A stretch of DNA of 64,000 nucleotides, from assembly GCA_028283625.1 (NCBI GenBank), contig JAPWKG010000027.1, positions 124,001-188,000 of the forward strand. Reading direction: 5' to 3'. The translations under genes were made by a program, and so were the position numbers. Under the pieces are notes generated by a model that searched no databases, was not told the origin of the DNA, and worked only from the letters and a program-made list of their open reading frames with translations. Source of the DNA: Acidobacteriaceae bacterium. Lineage in GTDB: Bacteria; Acidobacteriota; Terriglobia; Terriglobales; Acidobacteriaceae. Below, in pieces: positions 1 through 9,849 of the stretch (the first letter of the stretch is position 1; every line of letters starts with the position of its first letter).

Positions 1-264
1 AGAACAAACTGAAATTGATGCCTGTTCCTGTAAGGGTAGGGCCTTGAGGAAATGCCTGGCCAGGGCGAGTGTTTTGCTCCATCACGATCTTCTCTTCGCC
101 GATCTTACCTCTGTGGTGCATACTGCGTTGAAGAGATTCGCACGTCGCGGAGAGGAAGTTTCTTCTTGCGCGGTATTCGTGACTTTTGCGCGGTTTGCGA
201 ACGCACGGTTGACAGAACATCTGCATCCAAGAGCAGAGCTACTTATAGCCGTTAGGAGGAAAAA

Positions 265-819
265 ATGGCAGAGGCAGTCCTTCGTCGTATTGCAAGGGAA
301 TCCGTTAATTGGTCGATTGGCTTGAGTGTCCTGATGATTCTTGTGGGCGCGGTTGCTCTGGCGGTCCCCTTTGCTGCAGGAATTGCATTAACTTCAATCA
401 TTGCCTGGGTTCTTATGATTCTGGGCGTCGTTCACTTTTGGTTTGCCTGGCATACGCGTGGAGCGGGCGCGCATATCTGGGAGGGCATTGTCGCTGCTCT
501 CTACCTGTTTGCTGGCTTCTTCCTCTTCACGCATCCACTCGTCGGTCTGGTAACAATCACCTTGCTTCTCGGAAGCTACCTCATGATCAAAGGCGTAGCG
601 GAGCTCATTGGGGGGCTGGGGGCGCGTGGTGTACCCGGACGCGGTTGGTTGCTTTTGGATGGTGTGGTTTCGTTGATTCTCTCCGCCGTGATTTGGTTCC
701 ACCTTCTCTCCGCCGCGATCTGGGTCATCGGCACGTTGATTGGCTTTTCGATTCTCTTTAGCGGTATTTCGCGTCTGCAACTATCGCTTGCTGCAAAACG
801 AGAGTTTAGTCAGTCTTAG
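265..819 (+). CDS. HdeD-like (DUF308) integral membrane protein
   Basis: The 184-residue protein is almost entirely hydrophobic, with about six membrane segments in three hairpins (residues about 17-55, 70-110 and 125-175). This is the layout of the HdeD/DUF308 family, which is linked to acid resistance in enteric bacteria; its biochemical role is unknown. The ATG is preceded by a good TAGGAGG ribosome binding site about 6 bases upstream. The 264 bases before it hold short spurious reading frames only and no clear promoter. Its last 14 bases overlap the convergent Lrp-type gene. The family call rests on the hydrophobic pattern and length. Confidence 0.8.
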   Translation: MAEAVLRRIARESVNWSIGLSVLMILVGAVALAVPFAAGIALTSIIAWVLMILGVVHFWFAWHTRGAGAHIWEGIVAALYLFAGFFLFTHPLVGLVTITLLLGSYLMIKGVAELIGGLGARGVPGRGWLLLDGVVSLILSAVIWFHLLSAAIWVIGTLIGFSILFSGISRLQLSLAAKREFSQS

Positions 820-1297
820 GCTTCCGCATTTTCCCTGGTGATGATGCCGCAGGTTTGAGCGGTGCGGACCGCCAGGGAATGGGGGAAGTGAGGATCAAGG
901 AGGTGCTGGTTGCGACGTAAGGAATCAGGGAGTCGATCACTGTTTCCAGATGCTGCGTATCGCGAACAGCCACACGCACGATAAAGGACTCAGCTCCAGT
1001 CACGCGATGGCACTCCAGCACCTCCGGTACCTTCTCCGCTTGCTGAACAAATTTGGTAAGCCGCTCGCCTGAAACCGTGACGCGGATAATGGCGGACATG
1101 GTAAAGCCAAGAGCCGCCGGATTGATATGAGCGCGGTATGACTGAATGACATCCTGCTCTTCAAGTCTGCGCACGCGCTCAATCGTGGAGGGGGTACTCA
1201 TACCCACCTGACGTCCAAGCTCTGCAAAGCTTATGCGAGCATTTTCCTGCAGCAGATGCAGGATCTTGAGATCAAAGGCATCGAGTTCAAAAGACAT
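806..1297 (-). CDS. Lrp/AsnC family transcriptional regulator
   Basis: A 163-residue DNA-binding regulator. The N-terminal winged helix-turn-helix (residues about 4-60) has the family signature ILHLLQENARISFAELGR followed by a recognition helix containing STIERVRRLEE. The C-terminal RAM/effector domain (about 65-145) contains the conserved G-A-E-S-F-I-V-R strand typical of Lrp proteins that bind amino acids. A GTG two codons upstream is possible, but AGGAG sits 5 bases before the ATG chosen here and directly abuts the GTG. The gene is divergent from a cysteine-synthase-like enzyme across about 120 bases, so by the usual Lrp-family arrangement it probably controls that gene and itself. The effector is unknown. 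Confidence 0.9.
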   Translation of the reverse strand: MSFELDAFDLKILHLLQENARISFAELGRQVGMSTPSTIERVRRLEEQDVIQSYRAHINPAALGFTMSAIIRVTVSGERLTKFVQQAEKVPEVLECHRVTGAESFIVRVAVRDTQHLETVIDSLIPYVATSTSLILTSPIPWRSAPLKPAASSPGKMRKPKTD

Positions 1298-1418
1298 GAT
1301 CACTCCTGGAATCGCTTAAGGCAATATAGGCCATTACTCCTAATGATGTAAGGCAAAAGTCTCATCTTGGCTTTGAAAAACACTGTTCTAGCTCCATAAG
1401 CATGACTATCGTAGGAGT

Positions 1419-2462
1419 ATGATTGCTTCCGCGAACCCTTCTTCAGACTCTGCCTGTACCTCTCAGACGCGCCAGCTTAAGGCTTTGGGTCAGCTGATTG
1501 GTCACACCCCCGTCATTGTGATTGAGCTACTGGTGGAGGGAAAGCGTCGCCGCGTATTTGCCAAATGCGAATGGAAGAATCTGACCGGAAGCATTAAGGA
1601 CCGCATGGCGCTGCACATTCTGGAGCAGGCTTATGTGAGTGGTGCGCTGCAGCCTGGAGACCGTATCGTTGAGGCAACCAGCGGCAATACCGGAATCTCT
1701 TTTTCGGCGTTGGGCCGTGCTTTAGGGCATCCTGTCACCATCTTCATGCCGGATTGGATGAGTGCAGAGCGTATTCGCCTCATGACGAGCTATGGCGCCG
1801 AGGTCAGACTGGTTTCGAAGGAAGAGGGTGGGTTTCTTGGATCGATTGCGCTTGCCGAACGCATGGCTCAAGAGAATCCCCATACATTTTTGCCGCGCCA
1901 GTTCTCAAACACTGCGAATGTAGACGCCCATCGTCTTGGTACGGCGGTGGAGCTGTGGCAGCAGCTTGAGACCAGCGGATATACGCCTGATGCTTTTGTC
2001 GCAGGGGTTGGTACTGGGGGCACCGTTATGGGGGTGGGCGGCTACCTTAAAGAACGCAAGCCCAATGTCAGAGTTCATCCCATTGAACCCTGCGAGTCCC
2101 CAACGCTTTCCACCGGGTATAAGGTCGGTAGTCATCGCATTCAGGGCATTTCCGATGAGTTCATCCCCGAGATTGTGAAGTTGGCTGATCTCGGGTGTCC
2201 GTTGGGTGTCAGCGACGGTGACGCGATCCGTATGGCGCAGCGCCTTGCCAGCGAACTGGGGCTGGGCGTCGGCATCTCGTCCGGCGCGAACCTTGTAGGA
2301 GCGGTAATGGTGGCGGCTTCTATGTCGGAGGACTGTGTCGTGGCTACGGTCTTTGCAGACGACAGCAAAAAGTATCTAAGCACGGACCTGATGCGGCAGG
2401 AACCAACGCAGGAGACGCATTGGACGCAGCGTATTCAGTTTGAGCACATGTCGGTTCTCTAA
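1419..2462 (+). CDS. PLP-dependent cysteine synthase/cystathionine beta-synthase family enzyme
   Basis: A 347-residue fold-type II PLP enzyme. The Schiff-base lysine lies in GSIKDRMA (Lys60), the substrate/PLP loop is TSGNTGISF (about 87-95), and the phosphate-binding glycine loop GTGGT is near residue 197. These match O-acetylserine sulfhydrylase/CBS catalytic domains. No regulatory CBS domains follow, so it is CysK-like in size. The C-terminus contains an [20 protein letters not shown] segment, normal for this group. Substrate cannot be decided: cysteine synthase, cystathionine beta-synthase or a related beta-replacement enzyme. The divergent Lrp-type gene is the probable regulator. An AGGAG lies unusually close (1 base) to the ATG, so a slightly later start is possible. 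Confidence 0.88.
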   Translation: MIASANPSSDSACTSQTRQLKALGQLIGHTPVIVIELLVEGKRRRVFAKCEWKNLTGSIKDRMALHILEQAYVSGALQPGDRIVEATSGNTGISFSALGRALGHPVTIFMPDWMSAERIRLMTSYGAEVRLVSKEEGGFLGSIALAERMAQENPHTFLPRQFSNTANVDAHRLGTAVELWQQLETSGYTPDAFVAGVGTGGTVMGVGGYLKERKPNVRVHPIEPCESPTLSTGYKVGSHRIQGISDEFIPEIVKLADLGCPLGVSDGDAIRMAQRLASELGLGVGISSGANLVGAVMVAASMSEDCVVATVFADDSKKYLSTDLMRQEPTQETHWTQRIQFEHMSVL

Positions 2463-2474
2463 AGAACCGACATG
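2447..2474. terminator. Convergent hairpin overlapping the stop codon
   Basis: A perfect 12-bp inverted repeat (CATGTCGGTTCT / AGAACCGACATG) with a 4-base CTAA loop. It spans the stop codon of the PLP enzyme and lies just before the end of the convergent ABC ATPase gene. The U-tract is weak on both sides. It probably serves as a bidirectional terminator or mRNA 3' barrier. Confidence 0.6.
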
Positions 2475-2477
2475 CTC

Positions 2478-3251
2478 TTAGCCGCGCGCGCGGGAGCTTG
2501 GTTGATCCGAGGCTACAGAACCGTCACGAATCGAGATCACTCGGTGAGCGAACTCTGCGATATCGGGTTCATGAGTGACGAGCACGATCGTATTCCCCTT
2601 GGCATGTAGATCATCAAACAAAGCCATGATCTCAACGGAGGTCTTTGAGTCCAGGTTGCCGGTAGGTTCGTCAGCCAGGATGATGGAGGGACGATTGACC
2701 AGCGCACGTGCAATGGCAACACGCTGGCGTTGTCCGCCGGAGAGTTCATTGGGCTTGTGGTCCATGCGTGCCTCAAGCCCAACCTGCGTCAGAACTTCTT
2801 TGGCGCGTGCGGTGCGTTCAGCTGCAGGAGTTCCGTTGTAGATCAGCGGCAACTCCACGTTGTGCAGGGAAGTTGCGCGGGCCAACAGGTTGAAGGTCTG
2901 GAAGACGAAACCGATCTCTTTGTTACGAATGCGTGCCAGCTCGTCGTCGTTCAGCTGGGAGACATCATGGCCATTCAGCCAATAGCGGCCGTAGGTTGGC
3001 GTGTCCAGGCAGCCGATCAGATTCATGAGCGTTGATTTGCCGGAGCCCGAAGGCCCCATGATGGCGACATACTCATTGTGGCGTATGCGCAGATCCACAC
3101 CCCGCAACGCGTGTACCTGCTGGTCGCCCATCTCGTAGGTCTTCCAGAGGTTGTCCGACACGATAACGTCACCCGGATGGGGGCCGTCAGCGTTTGCACC
3201 AATGCGTGCCGCCGGGTCGAGTATGGGAGTCGCAATTGTGCCGAATGCCAT
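2478..3251 (-). CDS. ABC transporter ATP-binding protein (MacB/LolD type)
   Basis: A 257-residue ABC ATPase of the MacB/LolD-like group. It has Walker [10 protein letters not shown], the signature [15 protein letters not shown], Walker [13 protein letters not shown] and the switch histidine in LVTHEPD, plus the [15 protein letters not shown] region common to lipoprotein-release and macrolide-export ATPases. The ATG at 3251 has GGAGAG upstream; a GTG 27 codons earlier would extend into the adaptor gene and is less likely. It follows the adaptor gene directly on the same strand, so the pair should be co-transcribed. No MacB/FtsX-type permease is present in the window, so the membrane partner must be encoded elsewhere. 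Confidence 0.9.
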   Translation of the reverse strand: MAFGTIATPILDPAARIGANADGPHPGDVIVSDNLWKTYEMGDQQVHALRGVDLRIRHNEYVAIMGPSGSGKSTLMNLIGCLDTPTYGRYWLNGHDVSQLNDDELARIRNKEIGFVFQTFNLLARATSLHNVELPLIYNGTPAAERTARAKEVLTQVGLEARMDHKPNELSGGQRQRVAIARALVNRPSIILADEPTGNLDSKTSVEIMALFDDLHAKGNTIVLVTHEPDIAEFAHRVISIRDGSVASDQPSSRARG

Positions 3252-3309
3252 GAGAAATCTCTCCGCCTTTGTTAATAAGGGTAGTGCAGTTGAGACGCGA
3301 CGTGGGTGG

Positions 3310-4704
3310 TTAGCTTGAGGCGCTACTTCCACTCTGCAGGGAGTTGTCGCGTTTAATTGCTGTTCCGCTCTTGAGTGTTCGGAGCACCTGGTACCGGCCC
3401 GTGATGATCTCTTGTCCGGCGTTTAGGCCGCTCAGCACTTCGATATCCGTGGTTCCGGTAATGCCTGTCGTGACCGGAACAAACTTTGCGCGAAACTTCT
3501 TCTTGTCTTCCACGATCAGAAAGACTCCCTGAACCAACTCCGGCTTTTTCTTGCCGCTAAGGGAGCTGCTGACCGAGTCCTTGTCCATCCCGTGGTTCTG
3601 GTAATAAGTCGTTTCTGCGTTCAAATCCCGTTGCACAAGAGCCTGGATCGGAATGGTCAGCGTATCCGGCTTATTGGCGGTGACAATCTTGGCGGTCGTG
3701 GAAAGTCCTGGTCGAAGCTCGTCCGTTGGGTTGTCGAGTGTGACGACGACCTTAAAGTCTTTCGCTTCTTCCGTTCCGGTAGTCGATTGCGAAGTAGCAA
3801 GTCCGGTAGTCCGCAGCAGGGCTTGATCGCCTACCTCTGTAACGTGTCCTCGGAAGCTGCGACCGGGCAGGGCGTCCACGGTCACGTCGGCGGGCTGCCC
3901 CAGGCGCACGTTGACGATATCGGTTTCGTCCACCTTGACCTCAGCCGTAATCACGCTCATATCTGCCAGGGTCATCAGCGTTGAACCCTCTGCATTCTGG
4001 ATTCCGACGACTACGGTTTCGCCCTCTCGAACCGGAACGTTCGTGACCAATGCGTCAAATGGCGCGCGGGACTGCGTGAGGCCGAGTGAGTAGTCGTTTC
4101 CACGGAGCGTTGCAACCGATTGCGTAACGGTCGAACGGGCGGAGGCTGTCTGAGCGATCGCCTGCGCCACGGCGGCTTGCCGCTGTTGCAGCGTGGCGGC
4201 CGAGACGTCGTAGGCTGCTTTCTTCGCGTCGTAATCCTGCTTCGAGATCAAAGCATTTTCATACAAAAGACGCGCGCGGTCGTAGTCCAGCTTTTTCTGT
4301 TCCAGATCCGCGTCCGCCTCGGCAACATTCGCTTTTGCGGTTTTCTCTGCCGCAACATAGCTATCAACCGTAGTTTTATTGCTCGCAATCGTTGCTTGCT
4401 GTGCTGCTACGGCAGACGCCGGCTGGTCACTCTCGACGGTGGCCAACATTTGATCCTTTTTGACGTGATCGCCTTCTTTTACATAGAGATGCGTGATTCG
4501 TCCAAAGGCAGTGGCGCCTACGTTGACGTAGGTTTTTGGTTTGATTTGCCCGGTTCCGGAGACGGTTGCAATCAGCTCCTGGCGAACAGCCTTATCCGTT
4601 GATACTGCGAGTACTCCAGATCGGCTATGGAGAATGGTGCCGACAACGATCGCCGTAATAGCGACAAGACCGAGAACAAGGAAAAGGATTTTCTTGGCGT
4701 TCAT
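3310..4704 (-). CDS. Periplasmic adaptor (membrane fusion) subunit, MacA/HlyD type
   Basis: A 464-residue membrane fusion protein. An N-terminal signal anchor (residues about 5-27) precedes a lipoyl-like half motif ([20 protein letters not shown]), a long alpha-helical hairpin rich in Ala, Gln and Asp (about 85-200), the second lipoyl half, and beta-barrel and membrane-proximal domains (about 235-440). This layout fits MacA-type adaptors that link an inner-membrane ABC transporter to an outer-membrane channel. The downstream ABC ATPase supports an ABC rather than RND partnership. The substrate is unknown. The gene is divergent from the GWxTD gene across about 290 bases, in which I see no convincing operator. 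Confidence 0.88.
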   Translation of the reverse strand: MNAKKILFLVLGLVAITAIVVGTILHSRSGVLAVSTDKAVRQELIATVSGTGQIKPKTYVNVGATAFGRITHLYVKEGDHVKKDQMLATVESDQPASAVAAQQATIASNKTTVDSYVAAEKTAKANVAEADADLEQKKLDYDRARLLYENALISKQDYDAKKAAYDVSAATLQQRQAAVAQAIAQTASARSTVTQSVATLRGNDYSLGLTQSRAPFDALVTNVPVREGETVVVGIQNAEGSTLMTLADMSVITAEVKVDETDIVNVRLGQPADVTVDALPGRSFRGHVTEVGDQALLRTTGLATSQSTTGTEEAKDFKVVVTLDNPTDELRPGLSTTAKIVTANKPDTLTIPIQALVQRDLNAETTYYQNHGMDKDSVSSSLSGKKKPELVQGVFLIVEDKKKFRAKFVPVTTGITGTTDIEVLSGLNAGQEIITGRYQVLRTLKSGTAIKRDNSLQSGSSASS

Positions 4705-4995
4705 GGAGTGTGGCGATGCAACCTCGAGTCTTCCTGCAGCAGTACCAACTTATACGCAGGGAAAGAGGGCATGGTTCCATGGTGCTCTCTCGTGCGCGAT
4801 TCAAGGGGCTGAAACTGCGGAACTTCCCGGAAATGATAGCAATACTGACGCTGAATACCGAAGCGTTCTGCTCCGATGCGTTCCGGTAGAGTCACGTTGC
4901 ATCGATTGGGTGGAAAACCTTGCCGCGATGGATGTTGATGAGTAAACTTGAGTCCATTCCCGGTTCGCCCCGGGACCCAGGAGTTTCGGCCCTCG

Positions 4996-6780
4996 ATGCA
5001 TCGAATCCGTATGTCTTTTGTTTGTGGTCTTGCCCTGATGACGCTGGGTGGCGTGTTGGCAACGGCTAACGCGCAGGATGCGTCTGCTTCTCCGCAGACC
5101 TCAACGCAGCAGTCCTCTGCTGCGCCGCAACAACCACAGCAGCAGAATGGTGGCGTCGTCAAGGTTTCTCCGACCGAAGAACGTCCGGATCCGCTCAAGC
5201 GCCGATTGAGCGATCACGACGAATTGCAGCGTCGTAAGAGCACCAAAGCCGAAATCAAGGGCGAGTACAAGAAGTGGCTTGATGAAGACGTCCGCTGGAT
5301 TATTACGGATGAAGAAACACGCTCTTTCAAGAGCCTGACGAATGATGAAGAGCGCGATGCCTTTATCGAAGAATTCTGGCAGCGCCGTAATCCCAATCCT
5401 GAGTCGCTGGATAACGAGTATCGCGATCAGCACTATGCACGCATCATCTATGCCAACGAGCATTTTGCCGCGGGCAAGCCTGGGTGGATGACGGATCGCG
5501 GCCATATTTATATTGCTTACGGAAAGCCGGACTCGATTGATTCTCATCCCTCGGGCGGCACCTATGAGCGTCCTATGGAAGAGGGCGGTGGTAGCACCTC
5601 AACCTTCCCGTTTGAGGTATGGCATTACCGTTATCTCGCAGGCATCGGGGACAATATCGATATCGAATTTGTCGACACCTGCATGTGCGGTGACTACCAC
5701 GCAACGATCGATCGTTCCGAGAAGGACGCTTTGCTGCATACTCCCGGAGCTGGTCTGACCATGTGGGAGCAGAACGGTCAGTCCAGCAAGGCAGATCGCT
5801 TCTCCGGCGGCGGACTCGAGCATCTTGGATCCGGTCCTATGGGATCGTCCAATCAATCAAAACAGTTTGATCGCTTGGAGACGTTCTCAAAGCTATTTGC
5901 TCCTCCGCAAATTAAGTTCGCGGACTTGGACCAGTTTCTTAGCTCTTCGAAGGTGCTGACGGGACCGCCGTTCCTGTTTGATGTTCGTACGGATTACGTA
6001 AAGCTGACCAACGACACCGTGATGGTGCCGTTGACGCTGCAGATCCGCAACGGCGATATGACTTACGAGACCAAAGATGGTGTCTCTACCGGCGTGGTCA
6101 ATATTCTGGGCCGTGTTTCTAACATGACGCATCATGTTGTTCAGACCTTTGAGGATACGGTGAAGGTTGAAACCCCGACCGAGCTGCTTCCTCGAACCAA
6201 GAACAATATGTCGGTGTACTGGAAAGCGTTGCCGCTTCCTCCCGGCAAGTACAAGATCGAAATCGCGATCAAGGACGTCCATAACCCAGATCACTTGGGA
6301 TCGTGGCGCCGTTCGGTCGACGTTCCCAAGTTCGATGACGATCGCCTGGCATCCAGCTCTCTGATTCTTGCAGATCAGATGGAGCGAGTACCCTCCAAGG
6401 ACGTTGGCACAGGAAACTTCGTTATCGGCAACACCCGTTTGCGTCCTCGTGTTCCAACGGCGGTACAGGCACCTGTGACCTTCCATCGCAACCAAAACCT
6501 TAGTTTCTGGATGCAGGTCTACAATCTGGGAATTGGTGATAATAAGCGGAATGATGCGACGATCGAGTATCAGGTACTTGATCTGGCTAGCAATAAACAG
6601 GTTTTGAGCGCACAGGAAAATGCTGACAAGCTGAACCCGAACGCGGATCAGCTGACGTTGGAAAAAACCATGCCGCTGGCAAGTTTGCAGCCAGGACGGT
6701 ATCAGGTAACGATCAAGGTAAATGATGGGGTGTCGAAGCAGCAGATTGCCGAAAGCGCTCCGTTTATCGTGCAAGAGTAA
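4996..6780 (+). CDS. Secreted GWxTD-domain protein
   Basis: About 594 residues. The N-terminal signal peptide (MHRIRMSFVCGLALMTLGG region) probably ends at an A-N-A cleavage site before QDA; a low-complexity Gln/Pro segment follows. The GWxTD domain occupies about residues 80-230: a KKWLDEDVRWIIT-type start, a FIEEFWQRR helix and the diagnostic GWMTDRGHIYIAYGKPD segment. The remaining C-terminal half is beta-rich. GWxTD proteins are typical of Acidobacteria and Bacteroidetes-like envelopes, and their function is unknown. A TTG 16 codons earlier is possible but would bury the signal peptide. The next gene encodes another probable envelope protein, so the two may act together. Confidence 0.88.
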   Translation: MHRIRMSFVCGLALMTLGGVLATANAQDASASPQTSTQQSSAAPQQPQQQNGGVVKVSPTEERPDPLKRRLSDHDELQRRKSTKAEIKGEYKKWLDEDVRWIITDEETRSFKSLTNDEERDAFIEEFWQRRNPNPESLDNEYRDQHYARIIYANEHFAAGKPGWMTDRGHIYIAYGKPDSIDSHPSGGTYERPMEEGGGSTSTFPFEVWHYRYLAGIGDNIDIEFVDTCMCGDYHATIDRSEKDALLHTPGAGLTMWEQNGQSSKADRFSGGGLEHLGSGPMGSSNQSKQFDRLETFSKLFAPPQIKFADLDQFLSSSKVLTGPPFLFDVRTDYVKLTNDTVMVPLTLQIRNGDMTYETKDGVSTGVVNILGRVSNMTHHVVQTFEDTVKVETPTELLPRTKNNMSVYWKALPLPPGKYKIEIAIKDVHNPDHLGSWRRSVDVPKFDDDRLASSSLILADQMERVPSKDVGTGNFVIGNTRLRPRVPTAVQAPVTFHRNQNLSFWMQVYNLGIGDNKRNDATIEYQVLDLASNKQVLSAQENADKLNPNADQLTLEKTMPLASLQPGRYQVTIKVNDGVSKQQIAESAPFIVQE

Positions 6781-6909
6781 GGCTAAAATGGGGAGCAGCA
6801 GGCTGCACGGACATCAAGGTGCACGTCTCCCACAGGAAGTGGTGTTACTCGGGGTATTGCCCCAATTTGAGAGAGCCCTTGGCGCGTCTCACGAGGTACT
6901 GCGAGCGCG

Positions 6910-8604
6910 GTGAAACGAGTATTCCCCAGTCTGTTTGCGGTTCTAGCACTGCTGATGGCGGCAACGGGAGCGTATGCCCTGCCAATCTCCGCGGCAGTGT
7001 CAGGGGTAGTGCGCGATGCTCATGGGACGCCGCAAATGGGAGCCCTCGTTGAGTTGGTCAAGGCAGACGCCTCCACCGTAGCCAGTACCCTTACAGACGA
7101 TCACGGACGCTATATTCTTCCCAGCGTCGTGCCCGGCAAGTACGAACTGCGTGCGTCTGCGGCATTTTTCGTTCCTACGACGCACTCGAATCTTCGCTTG
7201 CGCGCGGGCGCCCAGGCGATTATCAACTTCACCATGAGTACACTGTTCGACGCCGGAAACTGGTTGCCGGTGGAGAGGCGCGGTGTCTCTGAGCCCACGG
7301 ATGACTGGAAGTGGACCCTGCGCTCTACTGCGAATCGTCCGTTGTTGCGTCTGGTGGATCCGGAGTCCGGGGAGTTGATGTCGACTTCAGCGGCGGAGTC
7401 TCATAAGCGCGCGGCGCAGGCCCGGCTTACCGTAACGAACGACGACGGGACTTTTGGGCATGGTGGCACTCATCAGGTTTTGACCATGGATCGGGTGGAA
7501 GAGGACGGGGACGGCGCGATTTTCCGCACCGATCTGGGAGATCCTCAGCTTCCACTCACCGTCGCACCGTCAGCTGATGTGACGGTGGGGTACCAGCACT
7601 CTGTTCTCTTTGGCGGACGGACCCGAATGATCGCTGGGTTTTCATCGCATCCCGAGTTGATTCAAAACGGCATGCCGGGTTTTCAATGTTTCCGTATGGC
7701 GAGCACGCAGGAAATTCCTTTGGGCGATGCGGTCATGATTGATGTGGGAACGTTGTTAGAGGCGGAGAAGCTCGCGTCGTCGCGAATCATCTCAGAGCCC
7801 TATCTTCGTCTCAACATTCAGCCTTCAGGTGATTGGGCCATACAGTATCGTTACGCCACGGGCCGCTCGCTGCAGAGCGCAGATGATCTCGACCAGATGC
7901 GTCCCCAGCTGACGCCGCTTACCGATCAGTTAGGTAGGCCTCTTAGCGATAAGGGAAGTCATCACGAGCTGCGTCTCAGCCGCCGGCTCGGGAAGGATTC
8001 CGCCAGCGTAGCTGTTTACCGAGACAGCATTCAGAATGCTGCGCTCATGGGCTCAGGGGCCGTGAATGGCGTCATGATGCAGGCAGCGCCGGTGATTGCA
8101 GACCCGACGACGTCGACCTTCAGGCTGGCTGCGGCAGGCTACAAGGGACGTGGTGCTGTTGTGAGCTATACCCATGCCCTTACGCCTGCTCTGAGTGCCA
8201 CGGCGAAGTATGAGCTTGGAACGGCTCTTCGTGCAGGGCAGCTTGGGGCTTCGGTTACTTCACTCGCCACGCGTGGACACACTGCCTCTGCAGCCTCGGT
8301 AGCCATTCGCGGCCACATTCAGCGCACAGGCACTTCGGTTAGTGGAGAGTATCGCTGGCAGCCGGTCAGCACGCTGACGCAGATCGATGCCTATAACGCG
8401 ACCCCGGACGAGGCATTCCTGAGCTTTGTGATCCGTCAGAAGATCTGGGGAGGGAAGTATCTTCCGCACGGAGTTGATGCCGTGGTCATGGCGACAAATC
8501 TGCTGGAGCAGGGATACACGCCTGTGCTGGCTCCGGACGGTCGTACGTTGTTCTTGGCTCAGGTACCACGCGCGCTGGAAGCCGGAGTCTCTTTCAACTT
8601 CTAG
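6910..8604 (+). CDS. Outer-membrane-like protein with N-terminal carboxypeptidase-regulatory domain
   Basis: A 564-residue exported protein starting at GTG. The signal peptide (about 1-23) ends near A-Y-A. Residues about 28-100 form a carboxypeptidase-regulatory-like beta-sandwich (SGVVRDAHGTPQMGALVELV, then a D-D-H-G-R-Y-I-L-P turn). The rest has alternating polar/hydrophobic strands, and the protein ends in V-S-F-N-F; a terminal aromatic residue is typical of outer-membrane beta-barrels. There is no TonB box or plug domain that I can recognise, and it is shorter than the TonB-dependent transporters that carry the same N-terminal domain in Acidobacteria. It probably shares a transcript with the upstream GWxTD gene (129-base gap). 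Function unknown. Confidence 0.7.
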   Translation: MKRVFPSLFAVLALLMAATGAYALPISAAVSGVVRDAHGTPQMGALVELVKADASTVASTLTDDHGRYILPSVVPGKYELRASAAFFVPTTHSNLRLRAGAQAIINFTMSTLFDAGNWLPVERRGVSEPTDDWKWTLRSTANRPLLRLVDPESGELMSTSAAESHKRAAQARLTVTNDDGTFGHGGTHQVLTMDRVEEDGDGAIFRTDLGDPQLPLTVAPSADVTVGYQHSVLFGGRTRMIAGFSSHPELIQNGMPGFQCFRMASTQEIPLGDAVMIDVGTLLEAEKLASSRIISEPYLRLNIQPSGDWAIQYRYATGRSLQSADDLDQMRPQLTPLTDQLGRPLSDKGSHHELRLSRRLGKDSASVAVYRDSIQNAALMGSGAVNGVMMQAAPVIADPTTSTFRLAAAGYKGRGAVVSYTHALTPALSATAKYELGTALRAGQLGASVTSLATRGHTASAASVAIRGHIQRTGTSVSGEYRWQPVSTLTQIDAYNATPDEAFLSFVIRQKIWGGKYLPHGVDAVVMATNLLEQGYTPVLAPDGRTLFLAQVPRALEAGVSFNF

Positions 8605-8745
8605 GAAGATTTAGGAAGATTGCCCTGTGGAACACTTCGTTCTGAAAGTCGTGCTACACTAACATTCGTGCGGTGAGGTTCTCCCGCACATCCTGAAGCG
8701 AACTTCCCAGACGTTCGCTCCTCGTATCAACGAGGTCAAAGGATT

Positions 8746-8821
8746 GGACGCGTAGCTCAACTGGCAGAGCATTCGACTCTTAATCGACAGGTTGTAGGTT
8801 CGATTCCTACCGCGTCCACCA
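8746..8821 (+). tRNA. tRNA-Lys (CTT)
   Basis: A complete 76-base cloverleaf. Acceptor GGACGCG pairs with CGCGTCC, the D-arm is GCTC/GAGC, the anticodon loop CTCTTAA carries anticodon CTT, and the T-arm is GTAGG-TTCGATT-CCTAC. Discriminator A and an encoded CCA end at 8821. The outermost anticodon-stem pair (27-43) is a T-C mismatch; the other four pair. A hairpin terminator follows. Confidence 0.95.
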
Positions 8822-8833
8822 TAAGCCCTTCAG

Positions 8834-8865
8834 AGCCGCGCATCATGCGCGGCTTTGATCTTTTC
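8834..8865 (+). terminator. Terminator after tRNA-Lys
   Basis: The stem AGCCGCGCA/TGCGCGGCT closes a TCA loop and is followed by TTGATCTTTT, a rho-independent terminator 12 bases past the tRNA 3' end. Confidence 0.75.
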
Positions 8866-8910
8866 GGAAAGAAGAAAGCAATCGGGAATTTTTCCGCGGA
8901 AAACATTCTG

Positions 8911-8956
8911 AGCAAACCAGCAGAGGCGACCCGAAGGTCGCCTCTGCTGGTTTGCT
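8911..8956. terminator. Perfect 21-bp hairpin downstream of mqnD
   Basis: The arms at 8911-8931 and 8936-8956 are perfect complements separated by a CGAA tetraloop. It lies 12 bases past the mqnD stop codon. It is unusually long for a terminator and has no long T-tract on the mqnD strand, so it may also protect the mRNA 3' end. Confidence 0.65.
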
Positions 8957-8968
8957 GCTTGAAAGCTC

Positions 8969-9823
8969 TTAGCCTACGAAGTCCACGTTGGCCTTCATCG
9001 GGATAATGCCGCGCTCGTAGCCCATGTCCAGAAGCTTCTTGATGGCTTCACGACCGTCGTCGCCATAGTTGATTGTGCGTTCGTTCACGTACATGCCTAC
9101 AAAGCGGTTGGCAAGCGTGGTGTCGAGATCACGCGCGAACTGCATAGCGTATTCGAGAGCTGCATCGCGATTGTCCAGGGCGTACTGGATGGAATCGCGC
9201 AGTGCGTTGGTCGTGATGAGCTGAACCTCGGTGCCCAGCGAGCGGCGAATGGCATTGCCGCCGAGAGGCAAGGGCAGGTTGGTCTGCTCACGCCACCATA
9301 CACCCAGATCGAGGATCTTCTTGAGGCCATCGCGACCGTAGGTCAGCTGTCCCTCGTGAATAATCAGGCCGGCATCGAACTCGCCTGCGACAACCGCAGG
9401 GATGATCTTGTCGAAGGGAATGGTAACGGTTTCCACTTCGGGGGCGAAGAGCTTCAGCGTGAGGAAGGCGGTCGTCAGCTCGCCCGGAACGGCGATCTTT
9501 ACCTTCTTGATCTCGTCCAGGGTGTAGTTCTTGGCCGAGACGATCATCGGGCCGTAGTTCTCGCCAACAGAGCCACCACAGGCCATCAGAGTGTAGTTCT
9601 CCTGAAGGTAGGGGTAAGCGTGAAAGCTGATCGCGGTTACGTCGTAGAACTGCTCGACCTGCGCCTTACGGTTCAGCGTTTCGATGTCGGTTAGGGTGTG
9701 GTTGAAGCGATAGCCCGGTACGCGAACCTTGTTCGTCGCGAGGGCGTAAAACATAAACGCGTCGTCGGAGTCAGGGCTATGGGCAATAGAGATATCGCGA
9801 ATATCAGATGCAGCGAGAGTCAT
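8969..9823 (-). CDS. mqnD: 1,4-dihydroxy-6-naphthoate synthase (futalosine menaquinone pathway)
   Basis: A 284-residue periplasmic-binding-protein-like enzyme that converts cyclic de-hypoxanthine futalosine to 1,4-dihydroxy-6-naphthoate. The N-terminal IAHSPDSDDAFMFYAL segment is a strong MqnD marker, followed by the family's DIETLN, GGSVGENYGPM and LPLGGNAIRRSL segments. GAAGGA lies 5 bases before the ATG. It is the last gene of a run with bioY upstream (26-base gap). The other mqn genes are not in the window. No signal peptide, so it is cytoplasmic. Confidence 0.93.
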   Translation of the reverse strand: MTLAASDIRDISIAHSPDSDDAFMFYALATNKVRVPGYRFNHTLTDIETLNRKAQVEQFYDVTAISFHAYPYLQENYTLMACGGSVGENYGPMIVSAKNYTLDEIKKVKIAVPGELTTAFLTLKLFAPEVETVTIPFDKIIPAVVAGEFDAGLIIHEGQLTYGRDGLKKILDLGVWWREQTNLPLPLGGNAIRRSLGTEVQLITTNALRDSIQYALDNRDAALEYAMQFARDLDTTLANRFVGMYVNERTINYGDDGREAIKKLLDMGYERGIIPMKANVDFVG

Positions 9824-9849
9824 TTGGTCCTTCAGTGTCTAGGTGGGTC

